Part shown: in pieces, positions 35,014 to 45,746 of the stretch
Layout: every line of letters starts with the position of its first letter
Position numbering within the stretch: the first letter of the stretch is position 1
Source of the DNA: Fredinandcohnia aciditolerans
GTDB lineage: Bacteria > Bacillota > Bacilli > Bacillales > Bacillaceae_L
Direction: 5' to 3'
DNA length: 47,269 bases
Assembly: GCA_003640645.1 (NCBI GenBank)
Contig: QGHH01000037.1
Span: 1-47,269, forward strand
Notes under the pieces: model-generated
Told to the model about the DNA's origin: nothing
Databases searched by the model: none
What the model saw: the letters and a program-made list of their open reading frames with translations, nothing else
Program-made: the position numbers and the translations under genes

Positions 35014-36411
35014 ATGGAAAATAATAAACAACCAAATATTGTTTTCATCATGAGTGATGACCACGCTGCACATGCGATGAGCTGTTATGGTAGTAAAATT
35101 AACACAACACCTAATCTAGATAGAATTGCAGATGAAGGGATGCGTTTTGATAACTGTTTTTGTACAAATTCAATTTGTGCACCGAGCCGCGCAACTATTC
35201 TGACTGGCCTTTATAATCACGAAAATGGTGTAAAGACGCTTGGTGATAATTTTGATAGCCGTCAACCGACGATACAAAGGATTTTGGGGGAAAATGGTTA
35301 TCAAACTGCATTAATTGGTAAGTGGCATCTAGGTCATGGGGGGCATCATGATCCCGCAGATTTTGATTATTGGAACATCTTTCCTGGCCAAGGTGATTAT
35401 CATGATCCTGTTATGATTGAAATAGGAGAAGAAAAAAAGGTAAAGGGCTATGCTACTGATTTAGTTACAGATATATCCATTGACTGGATAAAAAATAGAG
35501 ATGTTAACAGACCATTTATGCTTATGTGCCACCATAAAGCACCACATCGCCCTTGGGACCCAGACGAAAGACATGCTCATTTATACGAGGATGTAGATAT
35601 TCCTGAACCAGAAACTTTTCATGATGATTACTCTGGGAAAGCTTCAGCAGCAAAAGAGGCAACCATGAGGATTGACAGAGACCTTCGTGTTCGAGATGTT
35701 AAGGCTGAGCCGCCAGAAGGACTTTCTCAGAAAGAATTAAAAAGTTGGTATTATCAACGCTATATAAAAGATTATTTACGTTGTGTAGCGTCTGTTGATT
35801 ACAATGTTGGTCGAATCCTATATTATTTGGATGAAGCAGGTTTAACGGAAGACACGATAATCGTTTATACGTCCGATCAAGGATTTTTCTTAGGTGATCA
35901 TGGCTGGTACGATAAACGTTTTATGTATGAGGAATCCCTAAGAATGCCATTCATTATTCGATATCCAAGGGCAATTAAGGCTGGTTCGGTAACTAAGGAT
36001 TTTGCACTTAATGTAGATTTTCCAGAGACTTTTCTTGATTATGCAGGTATAGAAATTCCTAGTCATATGCAAGGAAGAAGCTTACGTCCAGTCTTAGAAG
36101 GAAAAACACCTGAAGATTGGCAAACATCCATGTATTATCGCTATTGGGAACATCTAAGTGTGGAGCATAAAGTTGGAGCTCATTATGGTATACGTACCCA
36201 TAAATATAAATTAATTTATTATTATGGAGAGGCTTTAGGTAATGCAGATGCGATAGACGAACAGCGAACACCAGAGTGGGAGTTATTTGATCTCGATAAG
36301 GATCCTTATGAAATGTGTAATGTATATAATGACCCTAATTATGCAGAGAAAATTGAAGTTTTGAAAAAGGAATTATATCGCCTTAAAGCTGAAGTTCGTG
36401 ATTATGAGTAA
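35014..36411 (+). CDS. type I sulfatase 3 (Cys-type, CAPSR)
   Basis: This S1-family sulfatase has 465 residues. The maturation motif CAPSRATILTG carries C55. Metal residues are in VFIMSDDH and VYTSDQGFFLGDHGW, and GKWHLGHGGHH holds the usual histidine. The style (NCFCTNSICAPSR, FPGQGDYHDP) recalls N-acetylglucosamine-6-sulfatase-like bacterial enzymes, from memory only. ATG 35014 is chosen over ATG 35005 because AGGGGG directly abuts the first. There is no signal peptide. It lies between the system 2 regulator and the formylglycine-generating enzyme, its likely activator. Confidence 0.9.
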   Translation: MENNKQPNIVFIMSDDHAAHAMSCYGSKINTTPNLDRIADEGMRFDNCFCTNSICAPSRATILTGLYNHENGVKTLGDNFDSRQPTIQRILGENGYQTALIGKWHLGHGGHHDPADFDYWNIFPGQGDYHDPVMIEIGEEKKVKGYATDLVTDISIDWIKNRDVNRPFMLMCHHKAPHRPWDPDERHAHLYEDVDIPEPETFHDDYSGKASAAKEATMRIDRDLRVRDVKAEPPEGLSQKELKSWYYQRYIKDYLRCVASVDYNVGRILYYLDEAGLTEDTIIVYTSDQGFFLGDHGWYDKRFMYEESLRMPFIIRYPRAIKAGSVTKDFALNVDFPETFLDYAGIEIPSHMQGRSLRPVLEGKTPEDWQTSMYYRYWEHLSVEHKVGAHYGIRTHKYKLIYYYGEALGNADAIDEQRTPEWELFDLDKDPYEMCNVYNDPNYAEKIEVLKKELYRLKAEVRDYE

Positions 36412-36426
36412 TTGTTAAGTTTGATG

Positions 36427-36470
36427 GTAGTTAGCAGGAGTCTTAATCATACCTTGCTGACTACTTTTTT
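36427..36470 (+). terminator. terminator after sulfatase 3
   Basis: GTAGTTAGCA pairs with TGCTGACTAC and is followed by six T. The maturation enzyme gene downstream (36578) thus probably has its own transcript or depends on readthrough. Confidence 0.8.
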
Positions 36471-36577
36471 ATGGTGATCTAAATCAATATGAGTGAAAGT
36501 TTAGAGATTACCTTTTATAATCCTGCAGGGAATAATTATAAAATGACGAATTGTAATAAAGAAGGGGGCGTGACAGC

Positions 36578-37540
36578 ATGAGCAAGGTAGTAAGGTCTTG
36601 TTGTTCAGTTAGTCGAACAGAAGTTAAAATACGGGAAACAAATGCTTCATTAATGACTATGGATAAAGTGAAAAAACATTCATCGATTGACGGCATGGTC
36701 TACATCCCAGGTGGAGAATTTTTAATGGGAACCGACCAAAAAGAAGGATTTCCTGCAGATGGAGAAGGGCCAGTTCGTAAAGTGAAAATAAATCCTTTTT
36801 ATATGGATACTTATGCTGTTACCAATGCACAGTTTGCAGAATTTGTGAATGATACTGGTTATAAAACAGAGGCAGAAGTGTTTGGTTGGTCATTTGTGTT
36901 CTATCAGTTAATATCGAAAGAAGTAGCGAAGACTGTTAAAAATCAGGTTGCATCGACACCTTGGTGGTGGGTCGTAGAAGGTGCCTATTGGAAAAAGCCT
37001 GAAGGGGTAGATTCCTCGATTGACAATCGAATGGACCACCCAGTTATTCATATTTCGTGGAATGATGCTATGAAATACTGCGAGTGGGCTGGGAAGCGGC
37101 TTCCAACTGAAGCAGAGTGGGAATTTGCAGCAAGAGGAGGTTTAGAGCAAAAAATTTATCCGTGGGGAGATGAATTAACCCCGGATGGTGAACACCTTTG
37201 TAATATTTGGCAAGGGAAATTTCCCCATGTAAATACAAAATTAGATGGCTATTTATCCACTGCACCCGTCTCAGCATTTCCACCTAACGGTTATGGGTTA
37301 TATAATATTGTAGGGAATGTATGGGAGTGGTGCGTAGATTGGTTTAGCCCCACTTTTCATGTGTCTGATACAGGAGATAATCCGAAGGGACCGCCTACTG
37401 GGCAAACAAAAGTAATGAGAGGTGGATCTTATCTTTGTCACCACTCGTACTGTAATCGTTACCGGGTTGCTGCGAGAAGTTCGAATACACCAGATAGCTC
37501 AACTGGAAATCTCGGCTTTCGTTGTGTGAAAGACATATGA
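36578..37540 (+). CDS. oxygen-dependent formylglycine-generating enzyme (FGE/SUMF1)
   Basis: This 320-residue protein has the FGE-sulfatase fold: [50 protein letters not shown] and [10 protein letters not shown] in order. The two catalytic copper-binding cysteines are present in [15 protein letters not shown] as C287 and C292, with the spacing of human C336 and C341, and [15 protein letters not shown] follows as in true FGEs. It oxidises the sulfatase CxPxR cysteine to formylglycine using oxygen. No signal peptide, so it works in the cytoplasm on sulfatases 1-3. ATG follows AAGGGGGCG. Confidence 0.93.
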   Translation: MSKVVRSCCSVSRTEVKIRETNASLMTMDKVKKHSSIDGMVYIPGGEFLMGTDQKEGFPADGEGPVRKVKINPFYMDTYAVTNAQFAEFVNDTGYKTEAEVFGWSFVFYQLISKEVAKTVKNQVASTPWWWVVEGAYWKKPEGVDSSIDNRMDHPVIHISWNDAMKYCEWAGKRLPTEAEWEFAARGGLEQKIYPWGDELTPDGEHLCNIWQGKFPHVNTKLDGYLSTAPVSAFPPNGYGLYNIVGNVWEWCVDWFSPTFHVSDTGDNPKGPPTGQTKVMRGGSYLCHHSYCNRYRVAARSSNTPDSSTGNLGFRCVKDI

Positions 37541-37547
37541 CTAAATA

Positions 37548-37584
37548 ACCACAATCAATATCAATAACTGATATCGATTGTGGT
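37548..37584. terminator. bidirectional terminator between FGE and the HPr paralogue
   Basis: A 16-bp stem (ACCACAATCAATATCA with TGATATCGATTGTGGT, one mismatch) with a 5-nt loop lies between two converging genes. T-runs are poor on both sides. Confidence 0.65.
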
Positions 37585-37600
37585 ATTATTCAAATAGAAA

Positions 37601-37846
37601 TTAAATAAAAGTCTCAAGCCACTCTAATGTTTCCTCTTCATCTGGACCATCAATTTTAACAGTTATAATCTGTCCTTCACGAATACCTGCCCCCATTAAC
37701 CCTAAAATACTTTTGGCATTATATGATCTATTTTTAAACTGAAATTCAACATCACTTGTAAACCTACTGAGATTCTGAACTAATTCCCCTGCTGGCTTAG
37801 CATGTAGACCTTCCTTGATCGTAACTGTAACTTCTTTTTCAATCAA
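37601..37846 (-). CDS. HPr-family phosphocarrier paralogue
   Basis: This 81-residue HPr-like protein keeps both regulatory residues: H15 in EGLHAKPAGE, the PEP-dependent site, and S46 in NAKSILGLMG, the HPr-kinase site. Position 17 is lysine where HPr usually has arginine (HARPA). H15 excludes Crh, which has glutamine there. TTG 37846 follows AAGGAGTGG. It is not next to ptsI and is probably a second HPr with a special role in phosphotransfer or CcpA-linked repression. It lies at the edge of the GAG island, upstream of glpK. Confidence 0.85.
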   Translation of the reverse strand: MIEKEVTVTIKEGLHAKPAGELVQNLSRFTSDVEFQFKNRSYNAKSILGLMGAGIREGQIITVKIDGPDEEETLEWLETFI

Positions 37847-38078
37847 AGCATTCCACTCCTTACAAGAGTTAATTTTAAAATGACCATTACTACATTTATT
37901 CTGAGAAAATAATTTTAGACCTAAAAAAGCACCTCTTCTCAGGTAGAAAAAATTATGTAAGCGTGTTAATTTTAAGTAAGGAGAACGTATTAACTTGATT
38001 CAGAAGAAGTTTCTACTTCTATAAGTGGGGATGAATGCAATTTTGAGTACTCAATTTAGTGATGAGTCCAAATTCCGT

Positions 38079-38210
38079 CTGAATAAAGTTAAAGCCTTCG
38101 GCGGATGCCACGATTTTTCAGAGGTAGTTTTTCGAGCAGTAAGATTAAAGACTAATACCCACTTCCTGTGGGCCTAAAAATCGGGCGCAAATAAGCCAAG
38201 GCGCATTTGA
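38079..38210 (+). repeat. structured repeat element, copy 2
   Basis: This second copy of the element at 27317-27478 runs from CTGAATAAAGTTAAAGCC to GCCAAGGCGCATTTG. It can fold with GCCTT pairing AAGGC, CGATTTTT pairing AAAAATCG and an inner CCCAC with GTGGG hairpin. It ends 15 bp before the TTG of glpK, so it is in the leader. Between 37847 and 38078 no gene was recognised; an ACCT/AGGT imperfect hairpin near 37919-37943 is the only structure seen. Confidence 0.7.
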
Positions 38211-38213
38211 TAG

Positions 38214-39716
<1,503 letters not shown>

Positions 39717-39765
39717 TATTTATGCTATCATGAATATAAGTTAATCATTCGGTAGGAGATCAGGG

Positions 39766-39821
39766 AGAGACCGCAGGAGCATTGTCACTATGTGTACAAT
39801 GACTTTTGTGGTCTCTTTTTC
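39766..39821 (+). promoter_or_regulatory. glpD leader terminator, likely GlpP-controlled
   Basis: AGAGACCGCA pairs with TGTGGTCTCT, with inner CATTGT and ACAATG, then TTTTT. It lies between glpK and glpD, 26 bp before the glpD start. In B. subtilis the glpD leader carries such a terminator, opened by GlpP with glycerol-3-P. That role is inferred here. Confidence 0.7.
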
Positions 39822-39846
39822 TACCTCTTTTTAAGGAGTGGGAATC

Positions 39847-41508
39847 GTGACACAGTTTTCAAGTATAGATAGAAGTTCAATCTTAGCGGATATGGAAAAG
39901 GAGGTTCACGATTTATTAATAATTGGTGGTGGAATAACGGGTGCAGGTATTGCTCTTGACGCTACTACCCGTGGACTTAAAACAGCCCTTGTTGAAATGC
40001 AGGATTTTGCTGCAGGAACATCCAGCCGTTCCACAAAGTTGGTCCATGGTGGCCTTCGCTATTTAAAACAATTTGAAGTCGGATTAGTGGCCGAGGTAGG
40101 CAAGGAAAGGGCCATTGTTTATGAAAATGGCCCACATGTGACAACTCCAGAATGGATGCTATTACCCCTACATCAAGGAGGTACCTTTGGGAAATTTTCA
40201 ACGTCCATTGGCCTAAGGGTTTACGACTATTTAGCAGGTGTCAAAAAGTCAGAGAGAAGATCCATGTTAAGTGCTGATGAAACTCTTGCAAAAGAGCCAC
40301 TTATCAAAAAGGAAGGTCTTAAAGGTGGAGGCTATTATGTTGAGTATCGAACAGACGATGCGCGCTTAACGATTGAAGTGTTGAAAAAAGCCATTGATAA
40401 AGGCGCAAAAGCAGTCAACTATGCCAAGGTGGAATCATTTATCAATGAGGATAAAAAGGTAAAAGGGGTAAAGGTTGTAGACCAACTTACAGGAAAAGAA
40501 TACAAAATCCACGCCAAAAAAATTGTCAATGCAACAGGGCCTTGGGTTGATAAATTGAGAGAAGCCGATAACTCGAAAAAAGGGAAAGTATTGCGTCTAA
40601 CAAAAGGTGTTCACATTGTACTTGATCAATCCAAGTTCCCGTTAAAACAAGCGGTTTATTTTGATACACCAGATGGCCGAATGGTATTTGCCATCCCACG
40701 TGACGGTAAAACATATATCGGAACAACCGATACATTTTATGACAAAGATACCGCACATCCAACGGTTACATCAGAGGATCGTGTGTATTTAATCAATACA
40801 ATTAACTATATGTTTCCAAATGTAAATGCGAAGGAATCTGATATTGAATCAAGTTGGGCTGGTGTACGACCATTGATCTACGAGGAAGGAAAGGATCCTT
40901 CCGAAATATCCCGTAAAGATGAAATCTGGATTTCTGAATCGGGTCTCATCACAATTGCAGGTGGAAAATTAACAGGTTATCGTAAAATGGCGGAAACCGT
41001 GGTAGACAAAGTTGGAAAGCTTTTACAAGAGGAAGGGGCAACTACACTTAAAACTTGTCAAACAAAAAACATGGCTATATCGGGTGGAAATGTTGGTGGC
41101 TCGAAAAACTATCCATCGTTTGTGGCTAAAAAAGTTGAGAAGCTCATGAACGAATTCCACCTTTCTCGAGATGATGCTCAAAGATTAACGCGATTGTATG
41201 GATCAAATATTGATATTGTTCAGGGAATCATGGTTGATTTTAGCGATAGAGCAGATGAAGCGACTCTGCCAGTACTTGCGTCATTGGAATATGGAATTCA
41301 ATATGAAATGGTTACAAAACCAATCGATTTCCTTATTCGTCGCACAGGTGCGATGTTCTTTGATATCGATTGGGTCAATCAATGGAAACAACAGATTATT
41401 GCCTATATGTCCGAAAAATTTACCTGGACTACCGAAGAACAAAGGGGCTATGAAGCCGAAGTTGAAGCTTACATTAAAGACGCAACCGAGCCAACTGAAG
41501 AAAGATAA
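39847..41508 (+). CDS. glpD: aerobic glycerol-3-phosphate dehydrogenase
   Basis: The product is about 553 residues. The FAD-binding dinucleotide fold is [21 protein letters not shown] near residue 22. [15 protein letters not shown] is the GlpD signature. GTTDTFYD and SWAGVRPL follow, and a C-terminal helical domain ends it. It oxidises glycerol-3-P to dihydroxyacetone-P and feeds electrons to quinone at the membrane. GTG 39847 follows AAGGAG by 8 bases and is preferred over the in-frame GTG 39838, which overlaps the site. It follows glpK with an attenuator-like leader. Confidence 0.95.
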   Translation: MTQFSSIDRSSILADMEKEVHDLLIIGGGITGAGIALDATTRGLKTALVEMQDFAAGTSSRSTKLVHGGLRYLKQFEVGLVAEVGKERAIVYENGPHVTTPEWMLLPLHQGGTFGKFSTSIGLRVYDYLAGVKKSERRSMLSADETLAKEPLIKKEGLKGGGYYVEYRTDDARLTIEVLKKAIDKGAKAVNYAKVESFINEDKKVKGVKVVDQLTGKEYKIHAKKIVNATGPWVDKLREADNSKKGKVLRLTKGVHIVLDQSKFPLKQAVYFDTPDGRMVFAIPRDGKTYIGTTDTFYDKDTAHPTVTSEDRVYLINTINYMFPNVNAKESDIESSWAGVRPLIYEEGKDPSEISRKDEIWISESGLITIAGGKLTGYRKMAETVVDKVGKLLQEEGATTLKTCQTKNMAISGGNVGGSKNYPSFVAKKVEKLMNEFHLSRDDAQRLTRLYGSNIDIVQGIMVDFSDRADEATLPVLASLEYGIQYEMVTKPIDFLIRRTGAMFFDIDWVNQWKQQIIAYMSEKFTWTTEEQRGYEAEVEAYIKDATEPTEER

Positions 41509-41520
41509 TAATTGCTGTAG

Positions 41521-41547
41521 ACAGACGGAGAAATCCGTCTGTTTTTT
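41521..41547 (+). terminator. terminator of glpD
   Basis: A perfect 8-bp stem (ACAGACGG with CCGTCTGT) with a 6-nt loop is followed by six T, 12 bp after the glpD stop codon. Confidence 0.9.
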
Positions 41548-41588
41548 GACTTTCAGGGAATTATAAGGTCCCACCATGTGATAATAGT

Positions 41589-42741
41589 GAAACGGCGCTA
41601 GTTTAAACAGGTACGTAACTGGAGGATATTAGGAAACAGCGAGCTAGTAAACCAGTTAAAGAGTATGCATATGGCTTATATTAGGAAACAGCGAACCAGT
41701 AAACCAGTTAAAGGGGTACGCATCTGGATAAAATTAGGAAACAGCGAACCAGTAAACCAGTTAAAGGGGTACACATCTGGATAAGATTAGGAAACAGCGA
41801 ACCAGTAAACCAGTTAAAGGGGTAGGCATCTGGATAAAATTAGGAAACAGCGAACTAGTAAACCAGTTAAAGGGGTATGTATATGGATAAAATTAGGAAA
41901 CAGCGAACCAGTAAACCAGTTAAAGGGGTACGCATCTGGATAAAATCAGGAAACAGCGAACCAGTAAACCAGTTAAAGAGGTACGCATCTGGATAAAATC
42001 AGGAAACAGCGAACCAGTAAACCAGTTAAAGAGGTATGCATCTGGATAAAATTAGGAAACAGCGAGCTAGTAAACCAGTTAAAGAGTATGCATATGGATT
42101 ATATTAGGAAACAGCGAACCAGTAAACCAGTTAAAGGGGTACGCATCTGGATAAAATTAGGAAACAGCGAACCAGTAAACCAGTTAAAGGGGTACGCATC
42201 TGGATAAAATAAGGAAACAGCGAACCAGTAAACCAGTTAAAGGGGTACGCATCTGGATAATATTAGGAAACAGCGAACCAGTAAACCAGTTAAAGGGGTA
42301 CGCATCTGGATAAAATTAGGAAACAGCGAACCAGTAAACCAGTTAAAGGGGTACGCATCTGGATAAAATCAGGAAACAGCGAACCAGTAAACCAGTTAAA
42401 GGGGTACGCATCTGGATAAAATTGGGAGACGGCGAACTAGTAAACCAGTTAAAGGGGTAGGCATCTGGATAAAATTAGGAAACGGCGAACTAGTAAACCA
42501 GTTAAAGGGGTACGCATCTGGATAAAATTAGGAAACAGCGAACCAGTAAACCAGTTAAAGAGGTATGCATCTGGATAAAATTAGGAAACAGCGAACCAGT
42601 AAACCAGTTAAAGGGGTATGAATATGGATAAAATTAGGAGATGGCGAACTAGTAAACCAGTTAAAGGGGTATGTATATGGATTATATTAGGAAACAACGA
42701 ACCAGCAAACCAGTTAAACAGGCACCCATCTGGAAAAAATA
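41589..42741. repeat. 53-bp tandem repeat array, 21 full copies
   Basis: Units start with AGGAAACAGCGA at 41631, 41683, 41736, 41789, 41842, 41895, 41948, 42001, 42054, 42106, 42159, 42212, 42265, 42318, 42371, 42424, 42477, 42530, 42583, 42636 and 42689, with degenerate partial units at both ends. The period is 53 bp (52 in two units, which are eight units apart). The core AGTAAACCAGTTAAA hardly varies; the region GGGGTACGCATCTGGAT varies most. The period is not a multiple of three and stops occur in every frame, so it is noncoding. It fills the glpD-pgcA gap. No gene was recognised from 42742 to 43021 apart from the pgcA promoter. Confidence 0.97.
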
Positions 42742-42936
42742 AGAAATAATGAACAGAAACCGCCTTAAACATGTACCACCTGTAAAGTTAAAAGAGAACA
42801 AACTTAGTGGTCCTTATTGTACAAGAACGATTGGGATCATAACAGGAATCCCTACTAAAAATCATAAACTTCATTTGATCAACCTAGCCTTTTTACTCAT
42901 TTTTATTAGAAAACTAAACAAACTTTGTTAATTTAA

Positions 42937-42965
42937 TTGGAAAAAGACAGGATTTTATATAGAAT
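42937..42965 (+). promoter_or_regulatory. sigma-A-like promoter of pgcA
   Basis: TTGGAA (42937-42942) and TAGAAT (42960-42965) have a 17-bp spacer, 57 bp before the pgcA start. Confidence 0.55.
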
Positions 42966-43021
42966 AGGTAGAAGATAAAACAAAGATATTAACAATACAA
43001 CTGTAATTGGGGGCATCGAAC

Positions 43022-44752
43022 ATGAGTTGGATGGAAAAGTATAACCAATGGCTAAATACGCCAGGGTTAGATGTAGAAATCAAGAATGCGTTGCTTGAAA
43101 AAAAAGACAATCAAAAAGAACTTGAAGATTGCTTTTATAAAAATCTCGAGTTTGGAACTGGTGGAATGCGTGGAGAAATCGGACCAGGGACAAACCGTAT
43201 GAATATATATACCGTAAGAAAAGCTTCAGCTGGGCTTGCAGCATTTATAGAGTCGTTTGGTGAAGAGGCGAAGCGTCGTGGGGTTGCTATTGCGTATGAT
43301 TCTCGTCATAAATCACCTGAGTTTGCAATGGAAGCTGCAAAAACCCTTGCTACACATGGAATTCAAACCTATGTATTTGATGAACTTCGACCTACACCAG
43401 AATTGTCATATGCGGTTCGTCATTTAGGTGCTTTTTCAGGAATTGTCGTGACAGCTAGCCACAATCCACCAGAATATAATGGGTATAAGGTATATGGCTC
43501 AGATGGTGGACAACTTCCACCTGAAGCTGCTGATACAGTGATTGAAAAAGTAAATGCAATTAATAATGAGCTTGATTTAGAAGTCGGTAATGAAGAAGAA
43601 TTAAAGGCTTCCGGACTTATTAAAATGATTGGTACAGAAATTGATAATGCCTATACAGAAAAGCTAAAAACGATCTCAATTAATCCAACGCTTTCTCAGG
43701 TTGGTGTCAAGGTTGTGTTTACTCCACTCCACGGTACTGCAAACAAGCCCGTTCGAAACGGCTTAAAAGCATTTGGATACGAGAATGTAATGGTGGTAAA
43801 GGAACAAGAGCTTCCTGATCCTAATTTCTCAACCGTAAAATCACCAAACCCAGAGGAACATGCAGCTTTCGAATTGGCGATTAAAGAAGGCAATAAGATT
43901 GACGCAGATATTTTAATTGGAACAGATCCAGATGCAGACCGTTTAGGGGTAGCTGTTAAAGATGACAATGGTGAATATGTCGTATTAACAGGAAACCAAA
44001 CAGGTGCTATTTTGCTGCACTACATATTATCAGAAAAGAAGAAACAAGGTGTTCTTCCTGAGAATGGTATTGTCCTTAAGACAATCGTTACATCTGAAAT
44101 TGGACGAGAAATTGCAAAATCATTTGGCCTTGATACAATTGATACACTTACTGGATTTAAATTTATCGGTGAAAAAATTAAGGAATTCGAACAAACAGGA
44201 GAATACAAATTCCAATTCGGTTACGAAGAAAGCTACGGTTACTTAATTGGAGATTTTGCTCGTGATAAAGATGCAGTTCAAGCTGCATTATTAGCAGTAG
44301 AGGTTTGTGCTTTTTACAAAAATAAAGGCATGACAATGTATGAGGGCCTAATGGAGATTTTTGAGAAATATGGCTATTATCGTGAAGGCCTTGAATCTTT
44401 AACACTAAAAGGAAAAGAAGGAGCAGAGCAAATTAATAACCTTCTTGCAAGCTTCCGTAGTGAACCGCCAACAATTGTTGCTGGACGTAAGGTAACACTT
44501 GTTGAGGACTATAAGAAAAGTGTCCGAACCAACGTTAAAGAAAGTCAAAAAGAAGAAATCACTCTTCCAAAATCAAATGTTTTAAAATACTTCTTAGAAG
44601 ATGGTACGTGGTTCTGCCTTCGACCTTCTGGTACAGAACCTAAAGTGAAATTTTATTTTGGAGTTAAAGGAAGTTCGCTTGAAGATAGTCAACAAGCTTT
44701 ACGTGACATTTCTAAAGATGTGATGGAACAAGTTCATAATACATTAAAATAA
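43022..44752 (+). CDS. pgcA: alpha-phosphoglucomutase (phosphohexomutase)
   Basis: The protein has about 576 residues. The active serine loop is [15 protein letters not shown] near residue 142. The metal loop is [10 protein letters not shown] near residue 303. The sugar loop GYEESYGYL and phosphate-binding [12 protein letters not shown] complete the four phosphohexomutase motifs. It interconverts glucose-6-P and glucose-1-P for UDP-glucose and teichoic acid or glycolipid synthesis. ATG 43022 with GGGGG upstream is chosen over an in-frame TTG 15 bases earlier. B. subtilis pgcA (yhxB) also follows glpD. Confidence 0.93.
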   Translation: MSWMEKYNQWLNTPGLDVEIKNALLEKKDNQKELEDCFYKNLEFGTGGMRGEIGPGTNRMNIYTVRKASAGLAAFIESFGEEAKRRGVAIAYDSRHKSPEFAMEAAKTLATHGIQTYVFDELRPTPELSYAVRHLGAFSGIVVTASHNPPEYNGYKVYGSDGGQLPPEAADTVIEKVNAINNELDLEVGNEEELKASGLIKMIGTEIDNAYTEKLKTISINPTLSQVGVKVVFTPLHGTANKPVRNGLKAFGYENVMVVKEQELPDPNFSTVKSPNPEEHAAFELAIKEGNKIDADILIGTDPDADRLGVAVKDDNGEYVVLTGNQTGAILLHYILSEKKKQGVLPENGIVLKTIVTSEIGREIAKSFGLDTIDTLTGFKFIGEKIKEFEQTGEYKFQFGYEESYGYLIGDFARDKDAVQAALLAVEVCAFYKNKGMTMYEGLMEIFEKYGYYREGLESLTLKGKEGAEQINNLLASFRSEPPTIVAGRKVTLVEDYKKSVRTNVKESQKEEITLPKSNVLKYFLEDGTWFCLRPSGTEPKVKFYFGVKGSSLEDSQQALRDISKDVMEQVHNTLK

Positions 44753-44754
44753 AA

Positions 44755-44781
44755 ACAAGGCCCTCGGGTCTTGTTTTTTTT
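44755..44781 (+). terminator. terminator of pgcA
   Basis: ACAAGGCCC pairs with GGGTCTTGT, followed by eight T, immediately after the pgcA stop codon. Confidence 0.85.
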
Positions 44782-44791
44782 GATTAAAATG

Positions 44792-44814
44792 AAGTGGGGA
44801 TTTTCACCCCACTT
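44792..44814 (-). terminator. terminator of the yhdB-like gene
   Basis: AAGTGGGG and CCCCACTT form an 8-bp stem that overlaps the stop codon of the minus-strand gene; CATTTTAAT follows on that strand. Confidence 0.6.
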
Positions 44815-45052
44815 ACATATGTGCAGCTAATTCTTCCATGCTTTCTGTGGATGCATGGTCTATATAACGTAGTAAAGAATATAACTGTCTCTCGATAACG
44901 GAATAATCTTTTTCAAAATTATAGGCATGTAAAAAGTGTTCAATTTTTTTTGAAAGGAAATCATCCTTTGTTCGAACCATCAATATAAGTAGGTTGTCCC
45001 ACTGGGAACGATGCGTGTAATAAAGCGCTTTGTCATAGTCAACAGTATTCAC
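44813..45052 (-). CDS. yhdB: YhdB-like small protein, function unknown
   Basis: This 79-residue soluble protein begins MNTVDYDKALYYTHRSQWD and continues LLILMVRTKDDFLSKKIEHFLHAY, recalled as the YhdB family of Bacillus. It is mostly helical with no signal peptide or membrane span. GTG 45052 follows AAGGAGGG. B. subtilis yhdB and yhdC also lie between pgcA and spoVR, which supports the name. Function is not known. Confidence 0.8.
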   Translation of the reverse strand: MNTVDYDKALYYTHRSQWDNLLILMVRTKDDFLSKKIEHFLHAYNFEKDYSVIERQLYSLLRYIDHASTESMEELAAHM

Positions 45053-45251
45053 TGCTTTTCCCTCCTTCTAAGGAGTTGATTATAGTGTGTGGAAAAAACA
45101 CTTTTTTTCTCTCTGTAAATCTTGGTCAAGAATCCAAAACAAAAATGAATACATAAAAGCCCGAGTTTTGTTTAATTGGAAAAAATAAAGTGATTAATAT
45201 CTCAAGGAATAGCGCAAAATACAATTGATTTTTACATAGGAGGTATGGAAG

Positions 45252-45608
45252 GTGACAAAAAGAGTATTGATTTCAATTTTTTGTAGTATATTTCTATTAG
45301 CAGGAGGCGGTATGGTAAGCGCACAACAGAAGCCACCACAAAAACCACCACAGCAGGAACAACCGCTTCCAACGGATTATGAAAAATGGGGTAAAATTGC
45401 AATTGATGTGGCAAAATTAAATTATCCAGACAGCAAAATTAGTGATTATCAGTATAAGGGACGAGAAAATCTTACTAATACACAATCAAAGGATACTTTT
45501 GAATTGAAAGTACAAACCAAAGACCGCACCTTTACAGCAAAAGTGATGATCCTGTTTAATCCACAAACAGAGTCCCTTTTATCGTTAAGCATCGAAGAAG
45601 TAAAATAA
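45252..45608 (+). CDS. YhdC-like secreted DUF3889 protein
   Basis: This 118-residue protein has a signal peptide (about 1-24, cleavage near VSA-QQ). A proline/glutamine-rich linker (KPPQKPPQQEQPLP) follows, then a small domain, YEKWGKIAIDVAKLNYPDSKISDYQYKG, typical of DUF3889. The mature form has no cysteine and should be outside the cell or in the wall. GTG 45252 follows AGGAGG by 8 bases. B. subtilis yhdC beside yhdB is the likely counterpart. Function is not known. Confidence 0.75.
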   Translation: MTKRVLISIFCSIFLLAGGGMVSAQQKPPQKPPQQEQPLPTDYEKWGKIAIDVAKLNYPDSKISDYQYKGRENLTNTQSKDTFELKVQTKDRTFTAKVMILFNPQTESLLSLSIEEVK

Positions 45609-45746
45609 GGAACCACCATCTGGCCACAATTCACTGAACGAATGTGGCCTCTTTTGCGTTAAAAACGTGTAACAACAAAATCCCCTTTCATCATTTTGAC
45701 CAATGTCTCATAAATTGTGATAAGGACGAAAAGGGGGAGATCAACT

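Noticed and set aside
37601-37846. Crh rather than HPr
   Set aside because: Crh lacks the histidine at position 15; H15 is present here.
41589-42741. CRISPR array
   Set aside because: The whole 53-bp unit is conserved, there are no unique spacers, and no cas genes lie nearby.
42749-42931. 60-codon plus-strand ORF after the tandem array
   Set aside because: It has no ribosome site, starts in a degenerate repeat and has no recognisable family features.
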